Below are positions 34,049 to 43,713 of a stretch of DNA of 64,000 bases, in pieces. The stretch covers positions 558,001-622,000 of the forward strand of contig NZ_JAESWB010000168.1 in NCBI RefSeq assembly GCF_016765675.1, in the 5' to 3' direction. Source of the stretch: Neobacillus paridis. Its GTDB lineage: Bacteria > Bacillota > Bacilli > Bacillales > Cytobacillaceae. The notes below the pieces were generated by a model. The model was not told the origin of the DNA and ran no database searches. It saw nothing but the letters and a program-made list of their open reading frames with translations. Numbering within the stretch: the first letter of the stretch is position 1; every line of letters starts with the position of its first letter. The translations under genes and the position numbers were made by a program.

Positions 34049-35215
34049 ATGAACGACGGTTCACTTTCTCAAGAAGAAATCAATGCATTATTTAAGCAAA
34101 TGGAATCTAACGACAGCAATAGTTTATCAATCGATGACTTTTTGAGCTCCATGGAGCAGGATGCACTAGGAGAGATTGGAAATATCTCTTTAGGGAGTTC
34201 AACAACTGCGTTATCCACCTTATTAAATCAGCGGGTCGAAATTACTGCACCTAAACTGTCTGTTATCGAACAAGGCCGCATGGAAGAAATGATCAAGGAA
34301 AAACATGTTGCGGTCCATGTTGATTATACGACCGGTATTCGCGGTAAAAACCTGTTAATGATTAAAGAAAAGGATGCTAAAATCATTGCCAATTTAATGA
34401 TGGGCGGTGATGGTACGGGCGTCGATGAGGAACTTACTGAATTGCATTTAAGTGCGGTGCAAGAGGCGATGAATCAGATGATGGGCTCGGCTGCCACATC
34501 GATGTCGACCATTTTCAATCAAAAGGTTGATATTTCACCTCCGTCCATTGATATATTGGGATTTCCGCCCAAGAAACTAGAAGACCTCCAGGATGATATT
34601 ATTATTCAAGTTTCCTTTTGCTTAAAGGTCGGAAATCTGATTGATTCCAATATGATCCAATTTATTCCATTATCCTTTGGTAAGGAAATGATCCATAGGA
34701 TTCTCAGTCCTGTTGAAACGGCTGCCGCCGCTGCTCCGGTTGTGGAGCCGCCGGTCCAAGCTGAGGTGAAGGCATCTCCGGTTTACGAAGAGGTCCAAGC
34801 TGCCCCAGTTTACGAACAGGTCCGGCAAACAGTTTCCGCTCCGCATCCTGAACCAGCAGCTTCTCAAAAGGTTGTGGAGAATCCGGTTAATACAAATGTT
34901 CAAAAAGTGGAATATACCACGTTTGCAAATAATTCGCAAGCGAATACGGGACCACGCAATATTGACTTATTATATGATATTCCGTTAACAATTACAGTCG
35001 AGCTGGGAAGAACGGAAATGCCCATTCGGCAGATCCTCGAGTTAGGACCTGGCGCTGTCATTGAATTAGATAAATTAGCAGGCGAACCTGTTGATATATT
35101 GGCGAATCATAAATTGATTGCCAAAGGTGAAGTGGTAGTCATTGAAGAAAACTTTGGGGTTCGTATCACAGATATTATCAGTCCAATTGATCGACTTTCA
35201 AAAATGACTGTATAA
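34049..35215 (+). CDS. fliY: Flagellar motor switch phosphatase FliY
   Basis: A 388-residue protein in three parts: an N-terminal CheY-binding peptide (LSQEEINALFKQM); a CheC-type phosphatase region with two helices of the E-N signature (DALGEIGNISLGSSTTALSTL and AVQEAMNQMMGSAATSMSTI); and a C-terminal FliN domain (LTITVELGRTEMPIRQILEL). Between them is a Pro/Ala/Val linker with a short repeat (SPVYEEVQAAPVYEQV). FliY dephosphorylates CheY-P at the motor. ATG 34049 is used with AAGGAG at 34031-34036; ATG 34037 and 34040 are possible but too close to that site. It overlaps neither cheY nor fliM. Confidence 0.9.
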   Translation: MNDGSLSQEEINALFKQMESNDSNSLSIDDFLSSMEQDALGEIGNISLGSSTTALSTLLNQRVEITAPKLSVIEQGRMEEMIKEKHVAVHVDYTTGIRGKNLLMIKEKDAKIIANLMMGGDGTGVDEELTELHLSAVQEAMNQMMGSAATSMSTIFNQKVDISPPSIDILGFPPKKLEDLQDDIIIQVSFCLKVGNLIDSNMIQFIPLSFGKEMIHRILSPVETAAAAAPVVEPPVQAEVKASPVYEEVQAAPVYEQVRQTVSAPHPEPAASQKVVENPVNTNVQKVEYTTFANNSQANTGPRNIDLLYDIPLTITVELGRTEMPIRQILELGPGAVIELDKLAGEPVDILANHKLIAKGEVVVIEENFGVRITDIISPIDRLSKMTV

Positions 35216-35239
35216 ATAAATTTTTTGGAGGGTAATACA

Positions 35240-35599
35240 ATGGCAAGGGTATTAATTGTTGATGATGCCGCATTTATGCGAATGATGTTAAAAGATATAC
35301 TAACGAAGAATGGTTTTGAAGTGGTTGGCGAGGCAGTAAATGGTCTCGATGCAATCGAAAAATTTACTGAAGTTCAGCCGGATATTGTGACCATGGACAT
35401 TACCATGCCTGAAATGGATGGGATTACGGCAGTTAAAAAAATACGGGCGATCAATCCTCAGGCAAAAATCATTATGTGCTCTGCAATGGGGCAACAGCCA
35501 ATGGTACTAGAAGCTATTCAGTCAGGTGCAAAAGATTTTATTGTAAAGCCTTTCCAAGCGGATCGGGTAATTGAATCAATTTCCAAAGTAGTCGGGTAA
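35240..35599 (+). CDS. cheY: Chemotaxis response regulator CheY
   Basis: A 119-residue single-domain receiver. The acidic pair is in LIVDDAAFMRMM, the phosphoacceptor is D53 in TMDITMPEMDG, the switch threonine/serine in CSAMGQ and the conserved lysine in DFIVKPF. When phosphorylated by CheA it binds FliM and FliY. ATG 35240 follows GGAGGG at good spacing; the in-frame start at 35225 lies before that site. Confidence 0.93.
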   Translation: MARVLIVDDAAFMRMMLKDILTKNGFEVVGEAVNGLDAIEKFTEVQPDIVTMDITMPEMDGITAVKKIRAINPQAKIIMCSAMGQQPMVLEAIQSGAKDFIVKPFQADRVIESISKVVG

Positions 35600-35610
35600 T
35601 GGCAATTTCA

Positions 35611-35655
35611 AGCGGGAGATGTTTGGAGCATATATATTTCCAAATCACTCTCGCT
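35611..35655 (+). terminator. Imperfect terminator-like hairpin after cheY
   Basis: AGCGGGAGATGTTTGGA (35611-35627) can pair with TCCAAATCACTCTCGCT (35639-35655) with a few mismatches, followed by a T-rich tail. It separates cheY from the cheA group. Confidence 0.5.
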
Positions 35656-35695
35656 TTCTGTTCTTAAAATGAAAAAATGATTCGAGAATTGTTAA

Positions 35696-35905
35696 CTGGA
35701 GCGTCAAAAAAAGTTTAGTAGACGTAATAAAAGTGTTAACAAGCTGTTATTGAAGGAGGATCGTTCAAAACAACTTGCACTTCTAGCCATATACCAAGTG
35801 GAAGGACATAAAATAGTCAAAAACTATCAAGAAAATATCGGAATGGATTTTGATGATTATGCTAAGATAGGTATATATTTGCTAAATAGTGTTAATTCAC
35901 AATAG
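35696..35905 (+). CDS. Possible small gene between cheY and cheA (no clear start)
   Basis: An uninterrupted frame of 69 codons fills most of the 350-base gap between cheY and cheA. Its composition looks coding in the C-terminal part (SKQLALLAIYQVEGHKIVKN, then GMDFDDYAKIGIYLLNSV). It has no ATG or GTG near the front, only CTG 35696 or TTG 35750, and neither has a ribosome site. AAGGAGG at 35753-35759 lies inside it. It could be a gene relic or chance. I do not recognise a family. Confidence 0.25.
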   Translation: MERQKKFSRRNKSVNKLLLKEDRSKQLALLAIYQVEGHKIVKNYQENIGMDFDDYAKIGIYLLNSVNSQ

Positions 35906-35949
35906 AAATGGAAGAAAATCAACCAGCCTTTTTACGAGGAGAATAGAGT

Positions 35950-37959
35950 ATGGATTTAAATGATTTTTTAGAATTATTTATTGAAGAGTCTAAGGAACAT
36001 TTACAGTCAATTAACGAGGAATTGCTAAAATTGGAAGAAGACCCGGAAAATCCGGCGATTGTCAATGAAATTTTCCGTTCGGCGCACACGCTTAAAGGGA
36101 TGGCAGCTTCAATGGGTTTTGAAGACTTGGCTTCGTTGACACATGAAATGGAAAATGTGCTGGATCTCGTCCGCAATGCTAAACTGACGATCACATCAGA
36201 AATTCTTGATGTCATATTTTCTTGTGTCGATTTGATCGAGAAAATGATTGACAGTATTGAACAAGGCGGCGATGGAAAAGAGGATGTCACGGATGTCGTC
36301 CGGCAGCTTACGATGATCCATAGCCCATCAAAATCAATTGCACCGGAAACAAACCCGGATTTTCAAGAAAGCGCTGCAACGGCGGTGGAGGAACTGGAGA
36401 TCGATCAATATCAATTATCGGTCATCAATGAAGCAAAGAAAACGGGGAATCGACTGTTTCAAATTACCGTTCAGCTTGACGAAAAATGTGTAATGAAGTC
36501 GGTCAGAGCTTATATGGTATTTCAAGCTGCTGAAGAAATCGGCGAGATTATTCAAAGCCACCCGCCAGTTGAACAAATTGAAGAAGAAAATTTTGATTTC
36601 TCGTTTACGATTCTGCTTTTATCAGAATTGGACCCAAGAGAAATTCAGGCGCAGTTCTATCATATTTCCGAAATCACCGAGGTTATCGTGACTGAGCGGA
36701 CGGACGAGGAATTGGTGCCAGCCAACGAACCGACAGTCACGTCAAAGAGCACCAGCGTACAAAAGCAGCAGCAACATAAAGAAGATGCTACCGGCGGCAA
36801 AAAGAAGCACCGGTCAAAATCGATTCGTGTTGATATCGAAAAATTGGATCATTTAATGAATTTATTTAGCGAGTTAATTATCGACCGTGGTAGACTGGAA
36901 CAAATCTCCAGGAAGTCTGAAATGACTGAACTGGCCGAAACGGTTGAACATATGACTCGTATCTCCACAGATTTGCAAGGACTTATCTTAAATATGCGGA
37001 TGGTCCAAGTCGAGCAAGTCTTTAGCCGCTTTCCACGAATGGTCCGCGATTTAGCCAAGGAATTGAAAAAGAAGGTCCAATTGGTTGTGGAAGGGGAAGA
37101 AACCGAGCTAGATCGGACCGTAATTGATGAAATTGGCGATCCATTAGTCCACTTGCTCAGAAATGCACTGGATCATGGGCTTGAGGAGACCGAAGAAAGG
37201 GTAGCCTTGGGGAAACCGGAGGAAGGAAAAGTATTATTAAAAGCCTACCATAGCGGTAATCAGGTCTTTATTGAGGTTGCCGATGACGGAAAAGGAATTA
37301 ACCGCGAAAAGGTGTTAAACAAAGGGATCGAACGCGGTCTGGTAACCCAAAATGAGGCAGAAACACTAACCGATAATCAAATCTTTTCCTTAATTCTTGC
37401 TTCCGGTTTTAGTACGGCAGAAAAGGTTTCGGATATTTCCGGGCGCGGGGTTGGCCTTGATGTGGTTAAAACCAAAATTGAATCTTTAGGCGGTTCGATT
37501 AGTATTGAATCGGAACCGGGAAAAGGCTCGATCTTTCGCATTCAACTGCCGTTAACGCTGTCGATTATTTTTGCCATGCTGATTAAGACGGGCGAGGAAA
37601 CATATGCGATTCCGTTCAGTTCCATTGTCGAGATTACCAAGATTGCCAAAGATCAAGTCTCGACACTTTATGGTCATCGGGTTATTCAATTCCGCGAACA
37701 AGTTGTTAAATTAATATTTTTAAAGGAAGTATTCAAAATACCTGTTACGGAAACCAAGGAGCAGGACGAATTGTTTGTTGTTATTGTCCGCAAAGGCGAT
37801 AAAATCATGGGATTGGTCGTTGACGCTGTCTTAGGTCAACAAGAGGTTGTATTGAAGAATTTGGGGGGCTTATTAACAAATTTATATGCCATTTCCGGAG
37901 CGACTATACTAGGAAATGGAGAAGTTGCTTTAATTCTTGATACTAACGAGTTCTTTTAA
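35950..37959 (+). CDS. cheA: Chemotaxis histidine kinase CheA
   Basis: A 669-residue kinase. P1 holds the phosphorylated H46 in IFRSAHTLKGMAASMGF. A P2 CheY/CheB-docking domain lies at about 155-250, followed by a charged linker. P3 dimerisation starts near KSIRVDIEKLDHLMNLFSEL; P4 has the N box (LVHLLRNALDHGLE), G1 (EVADDGKGIN) and G2 (GRGVGLDVV); P5 is a CheW-like regulatory domain with the ending GEVALILD. It phosphorylates CheY and CheB. ACGAGGAGAA precedes the ATG. Confidence 0.94.
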   Translation: MDLNDFLELFIEESKEHLQSINEELLKLEEDPENPAIVNEIFRSAHTLKGMAASMGFEDLASLTHEMENVLDLVRNAKLTITSEILDVIFSCVDLIEKMIDSIEQGGDGKEDVTDVVRQLTMIHSPSKSIAPETNPDFQESAATAVEELEIDQYQLSVINEAKKTGNRLFQITVQLDEKCVMKSVRAYMVFQAAEEIGEIIQSHPPVEQIEEENFDFSFTILLLSELDPREIQAQFYHISEITEVIVTERTDEELVPANEPTVTSKSTSVQKQQQHKEDATGGKKKHRSKSIRVDIEKLDHLMNLFSELIIDRGRLEQISRKSEMTELAETVEHMTRISTDLQGLILNMRMVQVEQVFSRFPRMVRDLAKELKKKVQLVVEGEETELDRTVIDEIGDPLVHLLRNALDHGLEETEERVALGKPEEGKVLLKAYHSGNQVFIEVADDGKGINREKVLNKGIERGLVTQNEAETLTDNQIFSLILASGFSTAEKVSDISGRGVGLDVVKTKIESLGGSISIESEPGKGSIFRIQLPLTLSIIFAMLIKTGEETYAIPFSSIVEITKIAKDQVSTLYGHRVIQFREQVVKLIFLKEVFKIPVTETKEQDELFVVIVRKGDKIMGLVVDAVLGQQEVVLKNLGGLLTNLYAISGATILGNGEVALILDTNEFF

Positions 37960-37980
37960 TAGAAAGGGTGTACCTTTGGC

Positions 37981-38403
37981 ATGAATAGAAAAATTGTTGC
38001 CTTTCAAATAGGGGAAGAAGAATATGGATTGGATATCAACAATGTTCAATCGATCGAAAGGATTCAACATATTACCAGAGTTCCAAATGCCCCGGATTAT
38101 GTCGAAGGGGTGATGAATTTGCGCGGGAATGTGACCCCGGTGATCGATCTTCGAAAAAGACTTAAACTTGAGCACCTCACTCATTCCGATGATACGCGCG
38201 TAATCATAACGAAGTACGATGAAATCGAGTTTGGTATCATTGTGGACCAAATTAACGATGTTACTGATATAAAAGACGGGGAAATTGAAGCTGCATCTTC
38301 GAGTGGTTTAACCTCAGAATATTTTGCCGGAATCGCCAAAACAGGAGGAAGATTAATTATTCTCTTAAAGATAGAGGAATTGATCAAGACACCGGAAAGC
38401 TAA
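37981..38403 (+). CDS. cheW: Chemotaxis coupling protein CheW (copy 1)
   Basis: A 140-residue CheW-fold adaptor linking receptors to CheA. Marks: AFQIGEEEYGLDINNVQSIE, VPNAPDYVEGVMNLRGNVTPVID and GIIVDQINDV, ending with GGRLIILLKIEEL. AAAGGGTG precedes the ATG by about ten bases. It lies 21 bases after cheA and before a second CheW. Confidence 0.93.
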   Translation: MNRKIVAFQIGEEEYGLDINNVQSIERIQHITRVPNAPDYVEGVMNLRGNVTPVIDLRKRLKLEHLTHSDDTRVIITKYDEIEFGIIVDQINDVTDIKDGEIEAASSSGLTSEYFAGIAKTGGRLIILLKIEELIKTPES

Positions 38404-38459
38404 TTCTCTCAAAATGGCAGTAACTTGTGAAGAACATCAGATTTAAGGAGGCGCCGTTC

Positions 38460-38924
38460 ATGTTACAAGACGTTAAGGTATTAGTTTTTCAACTTGGAAA
38501 TGAAGAATATGGCATTGAAATTAGTCAGGTTGTTTCGATTGAAAGAATGCTGGAGATTAACACCTATCCCAACCGCCCGGCACACGTGCTGGGGGTAATG
38601 ACCGTCAGAGATGTCATCATCCCTGTGGTCGATATGCGGGCCGCTTTAGCAGAGGATGCTTTCATTCAAACAGATACATCGAGGATTATCATTGTCCAAG
38701 TTAATAATCAGGAAATTGGTCTGGTTGTCGATGCTGCAACGGATGTGTTAGATATTCCCGCTGACACTGTTCAGTTTCCAAAGCTGATGGCTGAAAAAGA
38801 CATTTCATATCTCAAGGGGGTATCCAAATTAGATGATCGGTTAATCATTCTTTTAGACATAGAAAAGTTATTAGAATCGACTACAAATTTGGATGAATTA
38901 AAAGAGATAAAAAACGTTCTTTAA
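38460..38924 (+). CDS. CheW-like coupling protein (copy 2)
   Basis: A 154-residue CheW-fold protein, clearly divergent from the preceding copy: VFQLGNEEYGIEISQVVSIE, then MTVRDVIIPVVDMRAAL and GLVVDAATDVLDIP, with DDRLIILLDIEKLL near the end. It has no receiver domain, so it is not CheV. ATG 38460 has AAGGAGGCG upstream; GTG 38427 does not. Together with the adjacent atypical receptor it may form a separate signalling array or a dedicated coupling pair. Confidence 0.88.
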   Translation: MLQDVKVLVFQLGNEEYGIEISQVVSIERMLEINTYPNRPAHVLGVMTVRDVIIPVVDMRAALAEDAFIQTDTSRIIIVQVNNQEIGLVVDAATDVLDIPADTVQFPKLMAEKDISYLKGVSKLDDRLIILLDIEKLLESTTNLDELKEIKNVL

Positions 38925-38947
38925 TTTGAATAAAGGGGATTGGGAAG

Positions 38948-41113
38948 ATGTATAGGAGAATAATGGACAAGTTGTCGATGAACACCAAACAATGGGGAAG
39001 TCATATTATCATAATGTTGTTTTTTCTGACGCTAACTTTTGTGTCATACAGCGATATTAGCAAACTAAATGAGGGTGTACATAATATTTCAGAAACCCAA
39101 GTGCCGAAGATACAATTAATTGGGGATTTAAAAGAGGGGATGACCCGTGTCCGGCTGGATGCATCTAAGATATTATATTCAGCCGATGATCGAACTGTTT
39201 TAGAAGCAGAATTAAACAAAGACAATAATGCGGTAATGAACAACATAAAAGAATTAGATAAACTGATTATTTATAAAAGTAATAAAGTCAAGCTGGAAGA
39301 ATTTAATAAAACCTACAGTCAATATGTTACCATGCTGCAAAACTTTATGAATAACCATCAAGACGGTAATGTTAATCCAGCTGTCTTAAAGGCAACGACG
39401 GAGACATTAGCGCCAATCGGTGAAAATGCAGTCAGCTCAATGAATGAATTGATTAAAATTCTTGAAAACGATAATGTGAAAATCATGAAAAATACCGACC
39501 AAATGGCGGTTGATTCACAAAGAAAAATCCTGCTGGTTTCAGCGATTGCCGTTCTTTTCAGTATCCTTGTATCTTTCTTAATCACCCGGCTCATTAGGCG
39601 CTCCGTTTTAAGTGTCAAGGACAATGTCGAGGCGACAAATCATTCCGTTTCCGAAATAAAAAAATCGATTGACCAGACTGCCAGCAGTGCACAAGAATTA
39701 GATGCATCAATGAAGAAGGCTAATGATTCTGTTAATGAGCTGGTTGCTTCAATCCAACAGGTCGCCGGGAATACCAATATGACTTCCACAAGCGTTGATG
39801 AAATCTCGGCGGCAATTGAAGAAATGAGCGCATCGATTAATATCGTTGCTGGAAACGCCAATCAATTAGAGGCATCAGCTGAAGAAACGTCTTCAGCCAT
39901 TCAACAAATGATGGCCTCGATTGAACAGGTCGCCGGAAATGCCGGGAACGCCGGTGCAGGGGTTGAACAAATTTCAGCAGCGATTGAGCAAATGAGCAAG
40001 TCCATTAAAGGTGTCAGTGAAAATGCCCAGCAGATCAATAGTTCTTCGGAGGAAACCTCTCAGGCAGTCAGCAATATGGTGGTAGCAATTAAAAAGGTTG
40101 CCGAAAGTGTGCAAACCGTGAACCAGTTGAGTAATACGGTTAAGAGCGATGCCTTAGAGGGTACGGCCTCATTGAATGAAACGCTTAATGGCATGAAAGA
40201 AATATCTAATGTTATCAACCATGCCAGCAAGGTAATTGAGGATCTAGGGAAAAGCTCCGAGGAGATTGGCAGCATCATTGAGGTCATCGATGATATCGCC
40301 GAACAAACTAATCTTTTGGCACTCAATGCCGCCATTGAGGCAGCCCGTGCTGGAGAACATGGAAAAGGCTTTGCCGTCGTTGCCGAAGAAGTTCGGAAAT
40401 TGGCAGAACGTTCTGCAAAAGCGACAAAAGAAATTGCCGTCCTGATTAAGGGAATTCAACAGGAAACTGAAGTCGCCGTTTCATCGATTAAGGACGGTGC
40501 TGATAAAGTAAGACTGGGAAATGAATTGGCGGAAAAAACAAACCTGGCGATTCAAAAAATATCTCAAGGCATAGCCGAGGTAACCGAAGAAATGAATCAA
40601 ATTACCAAGGCTACCGAAGAGCAGTCAAAGAGCAGCGAATTTTTTGCAAAGGCGATTGAAAATGCTGCAAAGCGGACAACCGAAATGGCCCATTCCACCA
40701 AAGAACAATCCATTACAGCTGAAGAAATCGTCAGAGGGATCCTTGACATTAAAGAGCAAGTGCAGCAAATTATTGTTGCCACAGAGGAAGAGGCAGATGG
40801 TGCCCGGGCGATTGTCAAGGCTGTGGAAAATGTAACAGGTCAATCCAATGCCGTGACCAATGCAACGAAGGAACAAGCATTGACGTCAGAAGAGATTGTT
40901 AGAAATATTAATAGTATTAAAGAAATGGTTGATCAAATTTCGATTGCCACACAGGATCAGGCAAAATATGGTGAAGAAATTGCTGCCGGTGTTCGAAATG
41001 TCCTTCAGCAGGCTTCAGGGCTATATACCGCAATCGAAACACAAACGATGGAGGCGAATGAAGTAGTCTCAGCCGTCACGAATGTGAAGACACAAGTACA
41101 AAGATTAAGTTAA
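38948..41113 (+). CDS. Methyl-accepting chemotaxis protein with 28-residue repeats and no HAMP domain
   Basis: A 721-residue receptor. TM1 is at about 18-34 and TM2 at about 192-213, bracketing a helical 4HB-type sensor. No HAMP consensus follows TM2; instead the protein enters a long coiled coil. At least four consecutive 28-residue repeats are visible there (units beginning [32 protein letters not shown]). The descending arm shows matching 28-residue units ([27 protein letters not shown]). The signalling tip is [20 protein letters not shown] at about 442-460. It lies directly after cheA and two cheW genes. Confidence 0.9.
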   Translation: MYRRIMDKLSMNTKQWGSHIIIMLFFLTLTFVSYSDISKLNEGVHNISETQVPKIQLIGDLKEGMTRVRLDASKILYSADDRTVLEAELNKDNNAVMNNIKELDKLIIYKSNKVKLEEFNKTYSQYVTMLQNFMNNHQDGNVNPAVLKATTETLAPIGENAVSSMNELIKILENDNVKIMKNTDQMAVDSQRKILLVSAIAVLFSILVSFLITRLIRRSVLSVKDNVEATNHSVSEIKKSIDQTASSAQELDASMKKANDSVNELVASIQQVAGNTNMTSTSVDEISAAIEEMSASINIVAGNANQLEASAEETSSAIQQMMASIEQVAGNAGNAGAGVEQISAAIEQMSKSIKGVSENAQQINSSSEETSQAVSNMVVAIKKVAESVQTVNQLSNTVKSDALEGTASLNETLNGMKEISNVINHASKVIEDLGKSSEEIGSIIEVIDDIAEQTNLLALNAAIEAARAGEHGKGFAVVAEEVRKLAERSAKATKEIAVLIKGIQQETEVAVSSIKDGADKVRLGNELAEKTNLAIQKISQGIAEVTEEMNQITKATEEQSKSSEFFAKAIENAAKRTTEMAHSTKEQSITAEEIVRGILDIKEQVQQIIVATEEEADGARAIVKAVENVTGQSNAVTNATKEQALTSEEIVRNINSIKEMVDQISIATQDQAKYGEEIAAGVRNVLQQASGLYTAIETQTMEANEVVSAVTNVKTQVQRLS

Positions 41114-41247
41114 ATGTAAGGCAGTAGCTTTCACCTGTTTTCCCTTTATCTACTCGATTAAATGGAGGTCGATTGGATAAAGGGGGGTACTGTATAGGTG
41201 GAACGATTTCAATTGTAACAATTAGAACTTGGTGGTGAATTGGGGTC

Positions 41248-42288
41248 ATGGTACATACTTCTAGGGAATGGAATATTGAAACCGATCTAAAAAAAGCAAT
41301 TGACAGGAATGAATTCCGCCTATACTATCAGCCAAAGGTGAATTTATTATCAAGAAAGATTATTGGAGTGGAGGCATTAATTCGTTGGTTTCATCCTGAA
41401 AAAGGGTTAATCCCGCCGTTAGATTTTATTCCGGTTGCCGAACAGACTGGATTAATTATTCCCATTGGTGAATGGGTACTGCGGACAGCCTGTTTACAAA
41501 ATAAGGCTTGGCAAACAGAAGGCTATCTGCCAATGGTCATGTCGGTCAACCTGTCTGTCCGTCAGCTTTACCAGCCGCGATTTGTTCAGCTTGTCGAGGA
41601 AATATTAACTGAAACCGATTTGAAACCGGATTATTTAGAGCTTGAGATAACGGAAAGTATGATGGCAGACACCAATCATGCCCTGCCGACGATAAACGGC
41701 CTTAAAGAGCTTGGTGTCCAAATTAGTTTGGATGACTTTGGAACAGGTTTTAGTGCACTGTTTTATTTAAAGGAATTTCCAATTAATAAAATCAAAATTG
41801 ATCAATCATTTATTCGCAATTGTACCTCAAATACAAATGATACAACGATAGTTAAGACGATTATTGCCATGGCCCACCAGTTACAAATGGGAGTCATTGC
41901 TGAAGGAATTGAGTCAACAGACCAGTTGAAATTTTTACAAGAAAACTTTTGTAACCATGGACAAGGGTATCTATTCAGCAAGCCGCTTCTGCCGGATGAG
42001 CTGGTTGGTTACTTTGGCGATATTGAAGAAATCGTCAGTCAAGTAGGCGTTCCAAAAGAAGTAAAGACGAAAAAGCTCATGGAGGAAATGCTCTTAAATG
42101 TTAGATACCGACAATTTGCTAAGAAAGTCTTAAACGGTGCAAAAAATATTAACAGCTCGCTTCTTACGATCAAAGAAATTGCCCAACAACTCAGGCAAAA
42201 TGGAGACCCTTCGGTTAGCAATCTATTAGTCGAAATTGAACAATTGGAAGATATTTTACTTGATGTTGTCAATTCTGCGAAACTCTGA
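41248..42288 (+). CDS. EAL-domain c-di-GMP phosphodiesterase
   Basis: A 346-residue cytoplasmic protein, with the EAL domain at about 10-255. Catalytic and metal residues look complete: GVEALIRW (EAL), NLSVRQL, ELEITES, LDDFGTGFSAL, KIDQSFI, AEGIES and GQGYLFSKPL. It should hydrolyse c-di-GMP to pGpG. A C-terminal helical extension of about 90 residues is unique. GGTGGTG lies upstream of the ATG. The next gene encodes a diguanylate cyclase, so the pair forms a c-di-GMP module within the motility cluster. Confidence 0.9.
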   Translation: MVHTSREWNIETDLKKAIDRNEFRLYYQPKVNLLSRKIIGVEALIRWFHPEKGLIPPLDFIPVAEQTGLIIPIGEWVLRTACLQNKAWQTEGYLPMVMSVNLSVRQLYQPRFVQLVEEILTETDLKPDYLELEITESMMADTNHALPTINGLKELGVQISLDDFGTGFSALFYLKEFPINKIKIDQSFIRNCTSNTNDTTIVKTIIAMAHQLQMGVIAEGIESTDQLKFLQENFCNHGQGYLFSKPLLPDELVGYFGDIEEIVSQVGVPKEVKTKKLMEEMLLNVRYRQFAKKVLNGAKNINSSLLTIKEIAQQLRQNGDPSVSNLLVEIEQLEDILLDVVNSAKL

Positions 42289-42350
42289 AAGGTTTGTAAA
42301 AAAAATAATTGAAAGACAAGAGAGAAAGTCGTCAGGAGGAAATTTCAGAC

Positions 42351-43634
42351 ATGCCATTGTTTAATGAAATATCAGGTGATATCTTCCAATCGATTATTGA
42401 ACATAATCCTGATGCGGTTTTTATCTTTTCCATGGAAGGAAAAATTGTTCAAATAAACGAAGCGTCGTCATCGATATTTGGTTACACGTTAGAAGAAGCC
42501 AAAGGGATGCATTACCGCCGCCTTATTGTCCATAAACATGCAAGGAAACTCCATCATCATGTCAGAGAAATATTGCTAGGAAAATCGTTTGAAGTGGAAT
42601 TTGATGCCTATGATAAAAATGCTAAGCTGATGCATCTCCAAGTGAAAAGCATCCCGCTCATCCAGCACCAGCAAATCATCGGGATTTTTTGTGTCGTCAA
42701 GGATTTAACAGAACTGACACTGGCAAAACTTTCCTTGCAGGAAAGCGAAAAGCGTTACCGCCTGTTAGCCGATAATTCGCTGGATTTAATCCAGCTCGTT
42801 AATCTTGATGCCATTGTCACCTATGCTTCTCCATCACATAAAGCGGTGCTGGGCTATGATGCCGAAGAATATGTCGGGAAATGGGTGCTTTATCAGCCTG
42901 ATGGCCAAATTGATGAAGATTTTAAAAAGATATTTGTCCATATGGTTTTAACACAAAAGTCCATCACATGCGAAATTCGCCGCCGCCATAAATCAGGCAA
43001 AGAGGTCTGGCTGGAGCTGAAAGGGACACCAATGTTTGATGAGGACGGCAATATTGAGCATATGATGCTGGTAGGCCGGGAAATTACCGAACAGAAAGAA
43101 TATCAAAAAGAGCTGGAATTCTTAAGCTTCCATGACCCGTTAACAGGTGTGCCTAATCGCCGTCTGTTTAAAGAACTGCTTGAACAAACGCTCAAAGAGG
43201 CAATCCGCTATCAGCGCAAGTTTGCCGTCATGTTCCTCGATCTGGATCGTTTTAAACAAATCAATGATCAATTTGGGCATGACAAGGGTGATATTCTCCT
43301 GAAGCAATTTTCAAACCGGATAAAAAGCTGCCTCCGTGGTAGTGATACATTGGCACGCCTCGGCGGTGATGAATTCACGATTATTTTGCCGGAAATTCGC
43401 TGCTCAGAGAGCGATGCGGTCCAAATTGCGACCCGCATTCTTGCGGCCGTGCAGGAACCCTGGCAGCTTGGTGATGAAAGCATTCTCACAACTTCCAGCA
43501 TTGGCATCGCCTTTTATCCACAGGACGGAACCACCTGTGAGGATTTATTAAAACATGCGGATTCCACCCTGTACACGGTAAAAGAGAACGGCCGAAATAA
43601 TTTTCAAACCTACTCGTCGCTATGTATCCAATAA
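42351..43634 (+). CDS. PAS-PAS-GGDEF diguanylate cyclase
   Basis: A 427-residue protein. Two PAS domains (about 10-130 and 135-260; IIEHNPDAVFIFSMEGKI and LLADNSLDLIQLVNLDAI) precede a GGDEF domain with FHDPLTGVPNRRLF, FLDLDRFKQIND and the intact active site RLGGDEF. I see no RxxD product-inhibition motif directly before the active site (SDTLARLGGDEF). The start is uncertain: ATG 42351 has AGGAGG 11 bases upstream, while TTG 42309 would add 14 residues. It opposes the preceding phosphodiesterase. Confidence 0.88.
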   Translation: MPLFNEISGDIFQSIIEHNPDAVFIFSMEGKIVQINEASSSIFGYTLEEAKGMHYRRLIVHKHARKLHHHVREILLGKSFEVEFDAYDKNAKLMHLQVKSIPLIQHQQIIGIFCVVKDLTELTLAKLSLQESEKRYRLLADNSLDLIQLVNLDAIVTYASPSHKAVLGYDAEEYVGKWVLYQPDGQIDEDFKKIFVHMVLTQKSITCEIRRRHKSGKEVWLELKGTPMFDEDGNIEHMMLVGREITEQKEYQKELEFLSFHDPLTGVPNRRLFKELLEQTLKEAIRYQRKFAVMFLDLDRFKQINDQFGHDKGDILLKQFSNRIKSCLRGSDTLARLGGDEFTIILPEIRCSESDAVQIATRILAAVQEPWQLGDESILTTSSIGIAFYPQDGTTCEDLLKHADSTLYTVKENGRNNFQTYSSLCIQ

Positions 43635-43665
43635 GCTCCACGCACCTCAGGCCGGGAGCTTTTTG
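43633..43665 (+). terminator. Terminator after the diguanylate cyclase gene
   Basis: AAGCTCC (43633-43639) pairs with GGAGCTT (43655-43661), followed by TTTT. It overlaps the stop codon. Confidence 0.65.
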
Positions 43666-43713
43666 TTAGCTTTGGCTACAAGATACTTTCAATTGAAGGC
43701 TTTATCCGTCTCT

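Noticed and set aside
41142..41184. CCCTTTATC/GATAAAGGG inverted repeat before the EAL gene as a terminator
   Set aside because: The 25-base loop and absence of a T tract make termination unlikely; no other function is evident.
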